A stretch of DNA of 64,000 nucleotides, from NCBI GenBank assembly GCA_028571685.1, contig CM053146.1, positions 108,971,431 to 109,035,430 of the forward strand, given 5' to 3'. A program made the position numbers and the translations under genes. Position 1 is the stretch's first letter. Each line of letters opens with the position of its first letter. Below the pieces are notes generated by a model. The model was not told the origin of the DNA, ran no database searches, and saw only the letters and a list, made by a program, of their open reading frames with translations. This DNA comes from Heterohyrax brucei (taxonomy: Eukaryota > Chordata > Mammalia > Hyracoidea > Procaviidae). This document shows positions 21,900-32,949 of the stretch, in pieces.

Positions 21900-22545
21900 A
21901 ACAAGTGATTAAAATGACCGGTACTGGAACAAGCTAACATTGTGTGACTTGTCATATGCTGTGCTGAGAAGAATACAATATCACTTCTGTAATATCCCTA
22001 CTACAGTGTGTAACCACAAGCTCATCATAAGGAAGCATCAGACAAACCCAAATCAAGGTGCACCCTATGAAAAACTGGCCTATTCTCTTCAAAAATGCTG
22101 TTATGAGGAAAGACTAAAGAACTATTCCAGGTTAAAAGAGAACAAAAAGAGACGTGACAATCTAAGGAAACATGCCCCAGGACAGACTTTTGCAACACAG
22201 GATCCTACTGCAACACCTGATGAGACGTGAAGATCTGTAAATACGTAATAGTCCTATGCCATCGTTAATTTTGTGATTTTAATAATTGTGCTGTAGTTCT
22301 ATGAGCCACTTGCTTTATTGGAAAAGCCATAAAGTGTTTGTTGTAAGGCAGCCTCATGTCTGCAACTTAGTCTCAGTTTGAGGGAAAAAGATACAAAGAA
22401 AGAAAAATAAAACAAATGTGGGAAATGTGATAAAATGTTAACATTTAAGAAACACTGGATGAAGGGGCGTGCGGGAGCTATTTGTACTGTTCTTAGACAT
22501 TTTCTGAGTCTAACATTTTGTTAAAACGTACAGTTAAACAATTTT
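21900..22545 (+). mobile_element. L1M-type 3' UTR
   Basis: Open frame 21940-22230 is not a gene. Its DNA follows the L1 3' UTR order: AAAAACTGGCCTATTCTCTT, AAAAATGCTGTTATGAGGAA, GAAAGACTAAAGAACTATTC and AAAAAGAGACGTGACAAT. It ends near 22545 with GTTAAAACGTACAG and an A-rich stretch. Confidence 0.75.
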
Positions 22546-22673
22546 AAATACCACCACAACAAAAGAAACCTTCCTTTCTTCATCCTTCAGTATAGATTCT
22601 TAAAGGAGCTATACAGTCATCTCTGTACTTTTCTTTAACTCTCACTCCTGCAATCTATATCCTTTATCCACTC

Positions 22674-22850
22674 CAAAAAAAAAAAAAAAAAAAAAAAACC
22701 TCATTGCAATCCAGTCGATTCCAGCTCATAGTGACCCTACAGGACAGAGTAGAACTGTCCCATAGAGCTTCCAAGGACTGCATGGGGGATTCAAACTGCT
22801 GACTTTTTGGTTAGCAGCCCTAGCGTTTAACCACCATGTCGTCAGGGTTA
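22674..22850 (-). mobile_element. AfroSINE, short form, with long A-run
   Basis: A 20-plus base A-run (about 22675-22698) precedes the tail on the plus strand. The body CTACAGGACAGAGTAGAACT and head TTTAACCACCATGTCGTCAG are clear. Confidence 0.85.
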
Positions 22851-24599
22851 CTTCTCCAGCATGGTCTTGATTTAGTCTCCTGTGAGCTCAGTGCTGTCAA
22901 ATCCAACCATATTTCTCTATCCTCTTCTATTTTTATTTTTGTAGCTTTTGACATGCTCTTCACTTTGTTTTTGAAGTTTCAACTCCTTAGGCCTAAACAC
23001 AGCTCATGAACACTCCTTCTTCTTGACGCTTCCCACAAAAATTTTTCTTTATAATGGTTTTAAGTGTTAAAGGCTATTTCATGGCTCGCTCTATGCACCA
23101 CCTTTTCTTATTTTACCTGCACCTTCAATCAGCAAACTCCAACTCATAATCCATTCTCTTCACTGTGTGTTCCATTGAATTTTGATAGTACTTGCACCCA
23201 GCAGCTACTCTGCATAACACTTAACACCACCATACCATATAGTTCTCTCTCTCTCCATTACACAGTCCTAAAGGACAGGTCTGCGACCTAGTCATCTTAA
23301 TATTGTCAACAAGTAGCACTGTTTCTGGCATGAACTAGGTAGTCAGTGCATACTGGACAAATAACCAATTGACAGAAACAGAGTGAATTTCAAAAGAGAA
23401 TATGGTTTCTTATTCCTAGACCTCAAAGACCACGACTTTATCCCAAAGCAGGATCTTGTAGTTGAGGGAAGAAAGCATTAGCTTTCTAGGCCCTTTTTTT
23501 TAAGTTATAATACTTCATTTTATGGCTATTTAGTATAATTGGACTGTAATACTATTTGTGGATCTACTGTCTGACTTCTGTAGTAACAGACCAAATGAGA
23601 GAGTAAAAGTCTCTCACACAGACGTCTCTTGATTTGCACATCTCCTCGAGCTTAAGGCTACTTATATTTCTCTTCATGGTCTAGTTTCCTAGTGGTTTTC
23701 ATCTGGTACAGAAATAAAGTTTGGCGTAAGCATAGAATGTGTTCATTGGTCTCATAGCAGCTTCTAAACGATGCTTAAATGATGGCTTTGTTCTCCTAAG
23801 ACTATTTGGTCAAACTGTTGGAACAAAATGGAACTCTGTAAGAGCTTCCTGAGAGCAATCTGTTATTTATTTTTTCCCATAAGGATTCATCCCAGAGACC
23901 GGAATTCATAACATTTCACACACTGTAAAAAAGTCCTGAGCAGTAGCTTATATCTAAAACCTTGAAGGTGAACTAGAAATGACACTTTAAGCCCTTGTCA
24001 TAAAGTTTTCGTCAACTAGGATCTCATAGGATTAAAAAAAAAAAAATTAAGTAATAAAAATCAGCACCTTTCCTCTCCCCCACCTCTGGATGGTTCTGAG
24101 GAAAGAGGTATTTGGCGCTAACAGTGGCCTGAGGCCTAGCTTCACTGGAGTGGAGTTAGGCTTCTTCTGTACTGCTGCTTCCTCTGTTACCTTAAGGAAA
24201 ACATGGCATCAGTCTACAGTGTGGTTTTGTGGGATTTGGGTTAAACAGGCAAAATCTCAGCAAACTGAGGGCACAGCCTTGCTAGGAATTCAGGTATTTA
24301 TCTCCTACGCCCAAAACTTAAATTCCAATGTTGGTTCCCACACAATGCTCCGAGAAGCTCAGTATGCGGCGATGGTAGTGACTTTGAGTGTGTGCAGATC
24401 CCCAGATAAACACCGGAAGTGGGCCACAGGAGTGCAAGACCGGAAGAAGACGGCAACCAGCTTTCAAAAGACAGGAGAGCATTTTTGTGTCCTTGGAATA
24501 GGATACATTTCACAAACAAGACCCCCCCACCAAAAAGAAAAGAACAAAAAAATAAAAATGTGTCAATTAAAATGTATTAGAATTAACAATTTATGTTTA
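22851..24599. other. Unclassified sequence
   Basis: No gene seen. A 170-residue open frame at 24090-24602 has no domain, ends in a lysine-rich low-complexity stretch and runs into L1-like DNA. I treat it as chance. Confidence 0.45.
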
Positions 24600-25090
24600 T
24601 AACAAAATTACATTAAGAAGGAGATATTCCACCCCACCAAGTGGTAGAAGATATTAATAAGCCAAGGAACTTGACTCTAGAAAGTCTAGCAAACTCCTAC
24701 CAATCAATAACAAAGAAAATAGAAAATGTAGTAGGAAAAACTGACCAACGGCTTCACAAATGAAGATATCCAAACAGCCAATCAACATATGGAATCGTAC
24801 TCAACCTCATTAAACCAAAAAACAAACCTACTACCTCTGAGTCAGTTCGGACTCACAACGACCCTGTAGGACAGAGTAAAACTGCCCCATAGTTTCTAAG
24901 GAGCACCTGGTGGATTCAAACTGCTGATCTTTTGGACAGCACCTGTAGCACTTAACCATTACACCACCAGGGTTTGATTCACTCTCATCAGTTATTAGAA
25001 AATTTGAATTGTTATTTCAGCTTAAAATGGATGACTTTCTGTGTTTGCACAAATGTAGGATCAAGTCTTTAAAGAGGTAACGAAGCACCC
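24600..25090 (+). mobile_element. L1 ORF2 3' region, split by a SINE
   Basis: The stretch AAAAACTGACCAACGGCTTC, AAATGAAGATATCCAAACAG and CCAATCAACATATGGAATCG matches the end of L1 ORF2 in nucleotide order. After the SINE at 24812-24975 it resumes with TCATCAGTTATTAGAAAATT. No open reading frame survives. Confidence 0.7.
24812..24975 (-). mobile_element. AfroSINE, short form, inserted in L1
   Basis: Complete minus copy with tail ACGACCCTGTAGGACAGAGT and head CATTACACCACCAGGG. The two L1 halves join across it, which dates it after the L1. Confidence 0.9.
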
Positions 25091-25208
25091 ATTTGCCATT
25101 TGTTTTATTTCATAATGGAATTCTTAGTGACGAATAAAATGGATTCTAAGATGCCAAGGCTCTGATCCCAGGTAACAGTGCAGGAGTCTTGAGGACAGAT
25201 CTTAGACA

Positions 25209-25852
25209 TGTCTTAGTTACTTATTGCTGCTGTTAACAGAAATATCACAGGTAGATGGCTTCAAGACACAGAAGTTAATTCTTAGTCTGGTAGGCTAGAA
25301 GCCCCAGTTCAAGCCTCCAGGTTTAAGGCGAAGCTTTCTCTATCAGCTATGGAGGAAAGTCTTTGTAATCAATCTTCCCCTGGACTAGGAGCTTCTCAGT
25401 GCCAGAATCCCAGAATCTCAGGTCCAAAGCACAAGCTTTGTTGCCAGTACTGCTTTCTTGGTATGAGGTCCACCTGTCTCTCTGCTTCCCTCGTGGAGAC
25501 TCTGGTGGCCTAATGGTTAAGTGCTGCTTCTGCTAACCCCAAGGACAGGAGTGCAAACCCACCAGGTGCTCCTTGGAAACTATAGGGCAGTTCTACTCTG
25601 ACCTATAGGGTCACTGTGAGTCAGAATCAACTCAATAGCAGTGGGTTTGGTTTTTACATCTCAAAAGAGTTTGGCTCAAGATACAGTCTAATCTTACAGG
25701 TTGAATCCTGCCTCATTGACCTGACTGCCGCTAATCTTGCCTCATTAGCATCATAAAGGTAAGATTTACAGCATAGTAAATAGATAGTCACAGGACAGTG
25801 GGATTCAGAGCTAGCCAAGTTGGTAAACATTTTGCAGGGCCACAATTCAAAA
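25209..25852 (-). mobile_element. MaLR-like LTR, minus, split by a SINE
   Basis: The minus strand runs from TTGAATTGTGGCCCTGCAAA at the right to AGTAACTAAGACA at the left (25209). The middle shares GGGGAAGATTGATTACAAAG and GAATTAACTTCTGTGTC-type blocks with the plus-strand LTRs. The SINE at 25497-25656 interrupts it. Confidence 0.65.
25497..25656 (+). mobile_element. AfroSINE, short form, inserted in LTR
   Basis: Full-length, close to consensus (head GACTCTGGTGGCCTAATGGT; tail CTATAGGGTCACTGTGAGTC). Its position shows it is younger than the LTR. Confidence 0.9.
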
Positions 25853-26012
25853 CAGACTGTTCCTAAGGAAATGGACCCTCATCACTCCTGACCTTGCTTC
25901 ACATACATTACTTTCAAAATTACCAATTCTCTATTGCAGCATAAGTCTAGACAAGCAAATTGACCCAAACCATTGTCTTTAAATCATAAAACAATAAGAC
26001 AAGTAAATCTTC

Positions 26013-26125
26013 AGTCCCTGAGCGATGCGAAGACTTTGTACTCAACCACTGACCTAAAGGTTGGCTGTTCGCATCTACCCAGCAGGGCTGTGGAAGAAAG
26101 TTCTGGCACATCTGTAACTTTTTAA
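26013..26125 (+). mobile_element. AfroSINE, long form, head only
   Basis: GTCCCTGAGCGATGCGAAGA, AAGGTTGGCTGTTCGCATCT and GAAGAAAGTTCTGGCACATC give the head and part of the insert. The tail is missing and replaced by AT-rich sequence. Confidence 0.7.
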
Positions 26126-26229
26126 AAGGGAAATGATCCAAATAAACATTCATTTCTTGAGCACCTTCTAGCAGGCTGAGACAAGGAATACAAACATGTG
26201 TGGCAGGTACCGTATTCTCAATAAGCAAA

Positions 26230-26735
26230 AATGTAACTTATTTTTTAATAACTGAAATCAGCTTTTGTCTAATGGCATAACTCTTAGTTCAGTCCTTTCC
26301 GAGCAAGATTGGTTACTTCTATATCCACTTCCAGATTTTCCCTTCCCCTCTTTCTTCCTTCGCTCTGGGCCATGGAGTTCTGAACTCCCATGGGCTAAAA
26401 ATAGCCTTAGTATTGGAGGGAAGGGAAGACTTCTGAGTGGCAGCCACCTCTGCCTTGGGCTGGCATCTGCCAAAGTGATAAATCACTCATCTGTGTTTTC
26501 AGGTGTGGTCACCCTTCCAGCTGGCGTTAGTGAGACGGGTCCCCTCTTCAGTCCACCCACCCTATGTCCTCCTTGTCTGTTACCCAGGGGTGCAGACCTG
26601 ATGTTGGCCATTTGCATGACCCTCTGAGATCAGGGGGACTTTCAGAAGCTCTTTTTATTATGCCTTTGGGGGCGGTCTCAGGCCTCTCAGCCTTCACATG
26701 TCATGATGACTGTTTCTATTTTATTGGTACTACAC
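26230..26735. other. Unique sequence with clustered factor-like motifs
   Basis: No repeat recognised. It holds CTAAAAATAG (26395-26404), an exact MEF2 consensus, inside the near-palindrome GGCTAAAAATAGCC, and a CATCTG E-box about 80 bp downstream. These are common motifs, so function is only a possibility. Confidence 0.35.
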
Positions 26736-27189
26736 TGTGATAGATCAGATTATTTTTCCCAACTAAGAAATCAGTCCCTCCCTGTAACAGGATTATAAGC
26801 CTCTCCCTTTGTGCCACAGCCTGCTTTTCCTAACTGTGAGAGGAATGCATCTCCCCGTCCCCTTGCCTTTAGGCACAATCCTGTGGAATGCTTTGGTTCT
26901 TGAGCTGTGAAAAGAAGTGACCTTTATCACTTCAAAGAGCCAAGCCAGGATTCTAAATGTGATTCAGTGTTCCAGCCTGACCTCTCTTGCTCTTGCCCTC
27001 TGCTATGAGAATATGTATCCCAGACAGAGGCTATTCCATTAGTGCAGGCCCTGGACTAAGAAGCTATATATATTTAATAGACCAGCATCACACACAGACA
27101 TACCCACAGGGCACAGAAGAAGTGTTCATTGCTGTAATTCACTGAATTTGCGGGGTTATTTGTTGCTGCAGCAAAAGCTGACTAACACA
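26736..27189 (+). mobile_element. ERVL/MaLR-like LTR
   Basis: It starts TGTGATAGATCAGATTATTT and ends AGCAAAAGCTGACTAACACA, both typical of mammalian solo LTRs. Its sequence differs from the LTRs at 13918 and 21183, so it is another subfamily. Confidence 0.6.
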
Positions 27190-27519
27190 GACTTCATTTG
27201 TCCAAGTGCAGAGAAAATGCTAGGACCTTGCTCCCAGTACTATTCCCTGTGATCACAAATTCTGAAACTCATCTAATTCTATTGTTTCTTTTTAGGAATT
27301 TAGCTCAGGAAGCCTGAGTACTTCTCAGGGAAACGTCTTACAGATCCTTCAACATCCAGCTCAAGCTTTCCCTCCAACTTGCACTCCGCACCCTTGAATG
27401 GCTTGTGGAAATCTTTTTTAATATGAATTGAGCAGCAGGAAAATCTTCCTATTTTTCTCCCTGAATCTCAGCTTTTTTTTCTTAACATAAAAGCTAAACT
27501 ATTTTTCTTATATATGTAT
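27190..27519. other. Unclassified sequence
   Basis: No gene or repeat I can name. Confidence 0.35.
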
Positions 27520-28200
27520 ATTGATTGTACTTAAAATGAGGGTTTACAGAACAAACTAACCGCATTAAACACTTAGTACCGCGTGGTTTTATGACATTGG
27601 TTACCAGCCCTATCTGTCCACACTCTCTTTGGGACCTTGGGTTCCCTCTTACCCATTTTCCTGTTCCCTCCTCCTTCTAGTCCTCACCCCTGGGCTGTTG
27701 TGCTCCTTTACTCTCATTTTGTTTTATGGGCCTGTCTAATCTTTGGCTGAAGTGTGAACCTGGGAGTGACTTCAGTACTGAGTTAAAAGAGTGTCCGGGG
27801 ACCATACTCTCAGTCTGATCTTTTTGTGCATGTGTGAGTTGGAATGTCGTGCTACATTTTTCTCCAGCGCTGTCCGGTTCCTACTGTTGTGACCACTGTC
27901 AGAGCAATCAGTGGTGGTAGCCGGCCACCATCTAGTTGTGCTCAACTTAGTTTGGTGGAGGTCGTAGTATCTGTGGTCATTTGAACCAATCTTTCCTTTG
28001 TGTCTGGCTTTCTTCATTCACTCTTACTTCAAATGGGGTGAGACCCATGGAGTATCTTAGACGGCTGCTTATAAGCTTTTAAGATCCCAGACACTACTCA
28101 CCAAAGTAGAAGGTATAGCATTTTCTTTATAAACTAGGCTTTGCCAGTTTCCTGAGACCGCACAGTCCCTGCACCCCTCATCTCAGTAATTCAGCCTCTC
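27520..28200 (-). mobile_element. Family X repeat, minus copy
   Basis: The complement carries GGTGAGTAGTGTCTGGGATC, TTAAAAGCTTATAAGCAGCC, CTAGATGGTGGCCGGCTACC and CTCTGACAGTGGTCACAACA. These line up with 57760-57990 and 12265-12475. It is among the better preserved copies. Confidence 0.7.
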
Positions 28201-28222
28201 AGGGAGTTTGGGTGTGTTACCC

Positions 28223-28261
28223 CGAGTCGGATCCAACTTGACGGCACTTGGCTGGCTTGGC
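28223..28261 (+). mobile_element. AfroSINE 3'-tail fragment
   Basis: CGAGTCGGATCCAACTTGAC then GGCACTTGGCTGGCTTGGC, directly at the end of the family X copy. Confidence 0.55.
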
Positions 28262-28699
28262 ATGGAGGGCACACAAGCCAAATTTTGACATCTTTACCCC
28301 CTGTTTGACAGGATGGGCTTGTGTTCGGTGGCTTGACTGGGGGAATATCAGGGTTCAAGGAAAGAAATTCAGTGATGTTCAGCATGGGAGGCTGAAAACA
28401 CGTTGAATAATAAATCAAAATGACATCCTGGTGAATGCTTTCTCTTATACCTTCCTAGGGGAGATAGACCTTCCACCAATAAGTATGAAAGGAGTTTGCA
28501 AATCTGTTAGATAAAAATATGCAATGAGTTCACTGAACTTCAAAAGTAGAAGGATTCTAAATTCTATCTGGAGATAAGGATACAGGCTTTCTGGACCAGA
28601 AAAAAAGGAGTAAAACCTGAGGATGTGAAACTAGATTTTGCCAATTTTAAAGAAGATATATCGAAATGTCACATTACAGTTTTTACTCCCTGACTTCCT
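28262..28699. other. Unclassified sequence
   Basis: Nothing recognised. Confidence 0.35.
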
Positions 28700-29170
28700 A
28701 ATGGATTTTGCTTTTGTCTATTTAATTTCTGGGTTGTTTGCATATGGATTTGTATTGTAGCTTCTTCATAAACTTTGTCTTAATCATTTAAAAATGTGAT
28801 TATCTTGTTTATCATTTCTAACTTTAAATTCCAGCTTATCTGATATTAATTGTGGTCTTCTACTTTGTTTTCCCCCAGTCATCTGGTATTTTTTTTGACC
28901 ATTCCTGCATTTTCATCTTTCTTTTTAGGTGATTCTCATAATTAGCACATGACTATATATTCTCTGTCTTTTAACAGAATTTCATTTGTTCTTAGACACT
29001 GTGATCACTGATGTAATGCATTTTATTTCTTCCCTGTTAAATGCTATCTTAAATTTTATTTCTACTTTTCCACCCCTCTTTCTGGTTTAATCAAACTCAT
29101 TTTCATTTCATTTTCCCCTTTGTGGGTTTCACAGTGTTTTGCTACGTTAAATTGCTAGTTCTGTCTCCTG
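28700..29170 (-). mobile_element. L1/HAL1-type fragment, minus
   Basis: T-rich sequence with TTATCTGATATTAATTGTGG and TTCTCTGTCTTTTAACAGAA follows the complement of an old L1 around the start of ORF2. No frame survives. Confidence 0.5.
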
Positions 29171-30787
29171 TTCTCAACATTACTCATCTATTCTCTTTTA
29201 TTGCTTGAAAAAGAAACACATTTTCTCTATTGTGACATACTTTGCCTGCTGAATGACTCTCTTTCCCTTCTGTTTCTCTCTTACCCCAAGTAGAATGTGA
29301 CTTTTAGAAAACTTTTACGTACTCTTATTTCCTCCCACCCCCAGTTTCTAGATTTTATTAGATAACTTAGCACTTCAGACTTTAGACTGTTTTTAGAATT
29401 CCACCAGCAGTGTGTTATTGAAGAGTTTTAAACATGGGAATGAAGTGGTAGAAGTTGTATTTTGAAAAGAACACTTAGCTGCAAGGGAAAGACCTAGATA
29501 GCAGGCAGATATATTTTACAGCCCACATTTTCAGGTCATGCATATGCAGAGTAGGTACTCGGTAATAAATGAATAGAAATAATAATAATAAATGAGTAGA
29601 TGCAAGCATGAATGAGTTATGTGCAAAAACATGTACACTGTTTCTAAAGAAAGACATGTTATTATGTGTTTTTGTGCTTTACAAATACTCTTTCAGGAAC
29701 CTTATAAAGAAGTAGTAGTTGTGCCAGGAGCAACTGGTAAGAATTCATATGATAATAGCATCACAAACTTGGGAACTTAGTTTTCTGATTCTCAGTTTTT
29801 AATTTCTAAACTGATGTCAACTTAGCTCTATAGCACAGAGAAATTGGAGTAGTCAAGAGGAAAAAAAAAAGCAAAAACACTAGAGATCTAAAGAAACCAA
29901 AGAGACAAAATGAAATGTCTGATTCAGCTTCTGTTTTCTATGGTTTTTGCTTTATTTTCCTGGGAATCTGCACTTAAGGAAAATGTTAATGTATTTTCTT
30001 CATATAAGGTAGTGTTCCCTTAATACTCTGTAACTCCTGAATCTGATGTTATGGAATCTCGGGATGCCTCCAGTTATCTCAAAGAGGAGGAGTAGTAGCA
30101 AGTAATAGTAATAACATTTAGCTGTTGAGTGATTATTGTAGCTCCAGTGTCGTTCTAATGTGCTTTATACGATGTTGTATAAGAATTCTCAAAACACAGA
30201 TTTTAAGCTACTTAAAAATATACTGTGTTAATCTTTGTTGGAATCTAGCCTGATGACTCAGAACATGGAAAATAATATTTGCATGGTTAGAACATTGCTC
30301 AGAATATGAAACGACAGGGAAAGTGTTAAGTACAATATGTCATATTCACATGATGAGACATTAGTTATACTTTTTAAATTACCTTGTGACTCTTACAGTT
30401 TATTTGTTATTATCTCTTTAACGTGTAACAGCCCTATTAACAACAGCCTGTAATATGTATTTTCTTCACTATTATATCTTTAATGACTACATAGTATCTG
30501 GCACATAATTGGCACTCAGATAATAATAGTAAATTTTTAAATGACTCATGGAAATAGGTAAAGGGCTTATAACTGAATCATAAAGAGAAAGAGAAAAGAG
30601 GGCATGATACTGAGTTTACAACTATATTCTATGAAAAAGAGTAGAGCAGAGTATTTAAAACGACAAGCACTCTGTAGGGATAAGATTATAGGATTAATTT
30701 TTTATTAATTTCACAACACAAGTATTTTAACAGGAATTTAAGTGGGACTTTTCCAGTCTATGAATGGAGAGTGAATACAATAGCTGT
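29171..30787. other. Mostly unclassified, with old SINE/LINE scraps
   Basis: A possible MIR (minus) at about 30090-30200 (AACATTTAGCTGTTGAGTGA ... GTGCTTTATACGATG) and a possible L2 3' end at 30465-30540 (GTATCTGGCACATAATTGGC) are the only suggestions. The rest is AT-rich and unnamed. Confidence 0.35.
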
Positions 30788-30788
30788 T

Positions 30789-30935
30789 GGAAACCCTGGT
30801 GGGTAGTTGGTAACCTGAAGTTCAGCAGTTCAAATCCACCAGATACTCCTTGGAAATGTGATAGGGCAGTTCTACTCTCTGTCTCTGAGGTTGCTATGAG
30901 TGGGAATTGACTCGGCGGCAGTGGGTTTTTGTTTG
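30789..30935 (+). mobile_element. AfroSINE, short form
   Basis: Full-length apart from a small head deletion. ATACAATAGCTGTT (30775-30788) and ATACAATAGGTGTT (30936-30949) form a target-site duplication with one mismatch. Confidence 0.9.
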
Positions 30936-30949
30936 ATACAATAGGTGTT

Positions 30950-31940
30950 ACCAGTTTACACATTCTGTGCATGACTTTCCAGCTCCTTCTGCATGGAATT
31001 CACCATATAAGAAAAACTCAAAGTGAGGAGAAAGTTAATAGAGAAAATGTTTTTGAAGAGACTAGTTATAGTGCTCTGTTTTTCCTAGCAAACTTCAAGC
31101 TAAAAGAGCATGTGTTCAAGAGCACCTCTCGAGACGATGATGTGGGTGAACAAAATCTGGAGGGTATAGATCCATATCTAACTTTTACTTAGACAAAGCC
31201 AAAGTGAGGGCTGTGAGCAGATGGTTACACTGGATGTATGGGTAGTCTGCTCCTCCAGATTTGGGCAAGGCAAATATCCTTGGTACTTCACACAGAAAGG
31301 AGTGGACATCACAAAAGGCAGCCAACTTTGGCATGTCCCAGGATGACCTCAACCTAGAGTCTGGGCAGTACAATACCTGAAGCAGAAACTGCCGAGCCAC
31401 TGCTCTGCACAGCTCCATGGGAGGTTTGGTAGTGCTGAGGCTAAAGCCATGCACAGCCAAGGAATGGTGCAGTGGAAAGTTCTTAGACAAGAGGGCCACC
31501 AAAGAACCCACAAAAGTGCTCCCATGAGAGAATGGCATCCTTTAGAAGTCTGCCACACAGAGCCAGAAAACAAGGGGAAAGAAGAGAAAAAAAAGAGACA
31601 ATTCCTTTCCTGCTCCTCTGCCAGTATTCAAGCCTGGATTAGTTGAAAACCATTCCCCAAGAGACTGAAAATTTTAACACAGAAAAAGCTGGGCTTTTCA
31701 GTACCTGAGAATAACACTGTTCAGTACTAATCAAAACTGGGAAGAATGATTAGGTCTACCTTAGGTATCTTCAGTGATGGAGAAAGGAGAGAAGGTAGAG
31801 CAGTTCTGAATTATCATGGTGTGACTGAAAAATAAAACCACTAGATTACAATGCCACTCCACAGACCCTAGTTCATTTGTTATACTGATTTTACTGAGTA
31901 AAAGTCAAAATTACGCCGTGTGCCTTTTTTATTTCGTGTA
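30950..31940. other. Unclassified, includes a 117-codon open frame
   Basis: A minus-strand frame at 31185-31538 has a protein-like composition (cysteines, tryptophans, few repeats) but I recognise no family. It starts after an in-frame stop and has no visible promoter, splice signal or poly(A). It may be a chance frame or a fragment of a decayed gene. Confidence 0.35.
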
Positions 31941-31947
31941 TGTGTGT

Positions 31948-32142
31948 GTTGTTAGATGCTGTCAATTCTGAGGCATAGTTACCCCATGTGACAGAGCAGA
32001 GATGTCCCGTAAGTGTTCCTAGGCTGTAATCTTTACAGAAGAGGGCCACCAAGGTTGCTCCCTCTGAGCTACTAAGTGGCTTCAAGCTGCACTGTTTCAT
32101 TTAGCAGCTGAGCACCTAACTCCTCCATTACTAGGACTCCAT
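31948..32142 (-). mobile_element. AfroSINE, long form
   Basis: Tail TGCTGTCAATTCTGAGGCAT, insert GGCTGTAATCTTTACAGAAG and GGGCCACCAAGGTTGCTCCC, head TAACTCCTCCATTACTAGG. Rather diverged. Confidence 0.75.
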
Positions 32143-32301
32143 GTACATACAGATTCCACCCTGGCTGTTCAAAAGACTTTTGTAAACTGGAAGGGCATGA
32201 AGCAGAAAATGAATAACCATTAATTTATATGGAAAAGTTTTCTGAGCATTTCCAGACCCCCAAAAAACCTACCAAATAATGCATAAAACCTAGAAAAACA
32301 C

Positions 32302-32465
32302 TTAAAAAAAAGTGACGTCAAGTCAATTTCAACTCATAACAACCCTAAAGCGACCTTATAGACAGAGTAGAACTGCCCCATAGAGTTTCCAAGGAATGTC
32401 TGGTGGATTTGAACTGCTGATCTTTTGGTTAGCAGACTTAGCACTTAACCACTACCCCCCAGGGT
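32302..32465 (-). mobile_element. AfroSINE, short form
   Basis: Near-complete. It carries a local duplication, CAACCCTAAAGCGACCTTAT, in the tail region. The head ends ACCACTACCCCCCAGG. Confidence 0.85.
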
Positions 32466-32526
32466 AACACTAGCACATAATAAAAGCAGGAATGATATGA
32501 TAAATATACTACCTATATAAAGTGAA

Positions 32527-32672
32527 AATCCGGTGATGAAGAACTACAGTTGCTAATCAAAAGATCAGCAGCTTGAATCTGCCAGGTGCTCCTCAGAAGC
32601 CCTATGGGAGCAGTTCTAACCCTGTCCTATAGGGTAACTGTGAGTCAGAATCAACTGGATGGCAACGGGTTA
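32527..32672 (+). mobile_element. AfroSINE, short form
   Basis: Head is partly lost; B-box region AGCAGCTTGAATCTGCC; tail CCTGTCCTATAGGGTAACTG. It faces the 32302 copy across only about 60 bp. Confidence 0.85.
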
Positions 32673-32896
32673 TAGAAAGTAGATAGGGAGTGTAGTTCTC
32701 GGGCAAGGACGTTGGCAATGCCACTCTTGCTGGTCTGGGTGCCTGCTTCCTCATTAACGGCTCGCTGTGAAACAAATGCTGAATCCTGTTTCCACTTTTT
32801 TTGAAAAAATGAAAAATCTCTTTGGATTTATTTTTGTTAATGGAAATAGTTAGATATTCTGTAAAAGCAAAGAGGCATAAAGTGAACTTTTGAAAA

Positions 32897-32946
32897 GTGG
32901 ACAGTGGGTGTGTATGTATGTGTGGACAATGGGTTTGTATGTATGT
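32897..32946 (+). repeat. 25-bp tandem duplication
   Basis: Two units of 25 bp (32897-32921 and 32922-32946), both beginning GTGGACA and ending TGTATGTATGT, differ at two positions. Confidence 0.85.
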
Positions 32947-32949
32947 TTG

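Noticed and set aside
21940..22230. 96-codon frame that might be a small nuclear-type protein
   Set aside because: The DNA matches an L1 3' UTR in order, so the lysine-rich reading is incidental.
24090..24602. 170-codon open frame on the plus strand
   Set aside because: Longest of the stray frames, but it has no domain, ends in low-complexity Lys-rich codons and runs into L1-like DNA.
32897..32946. Tandem gene-regulatory array
   Set aside because: Only two 25-bp units with microsatellite-like composition.
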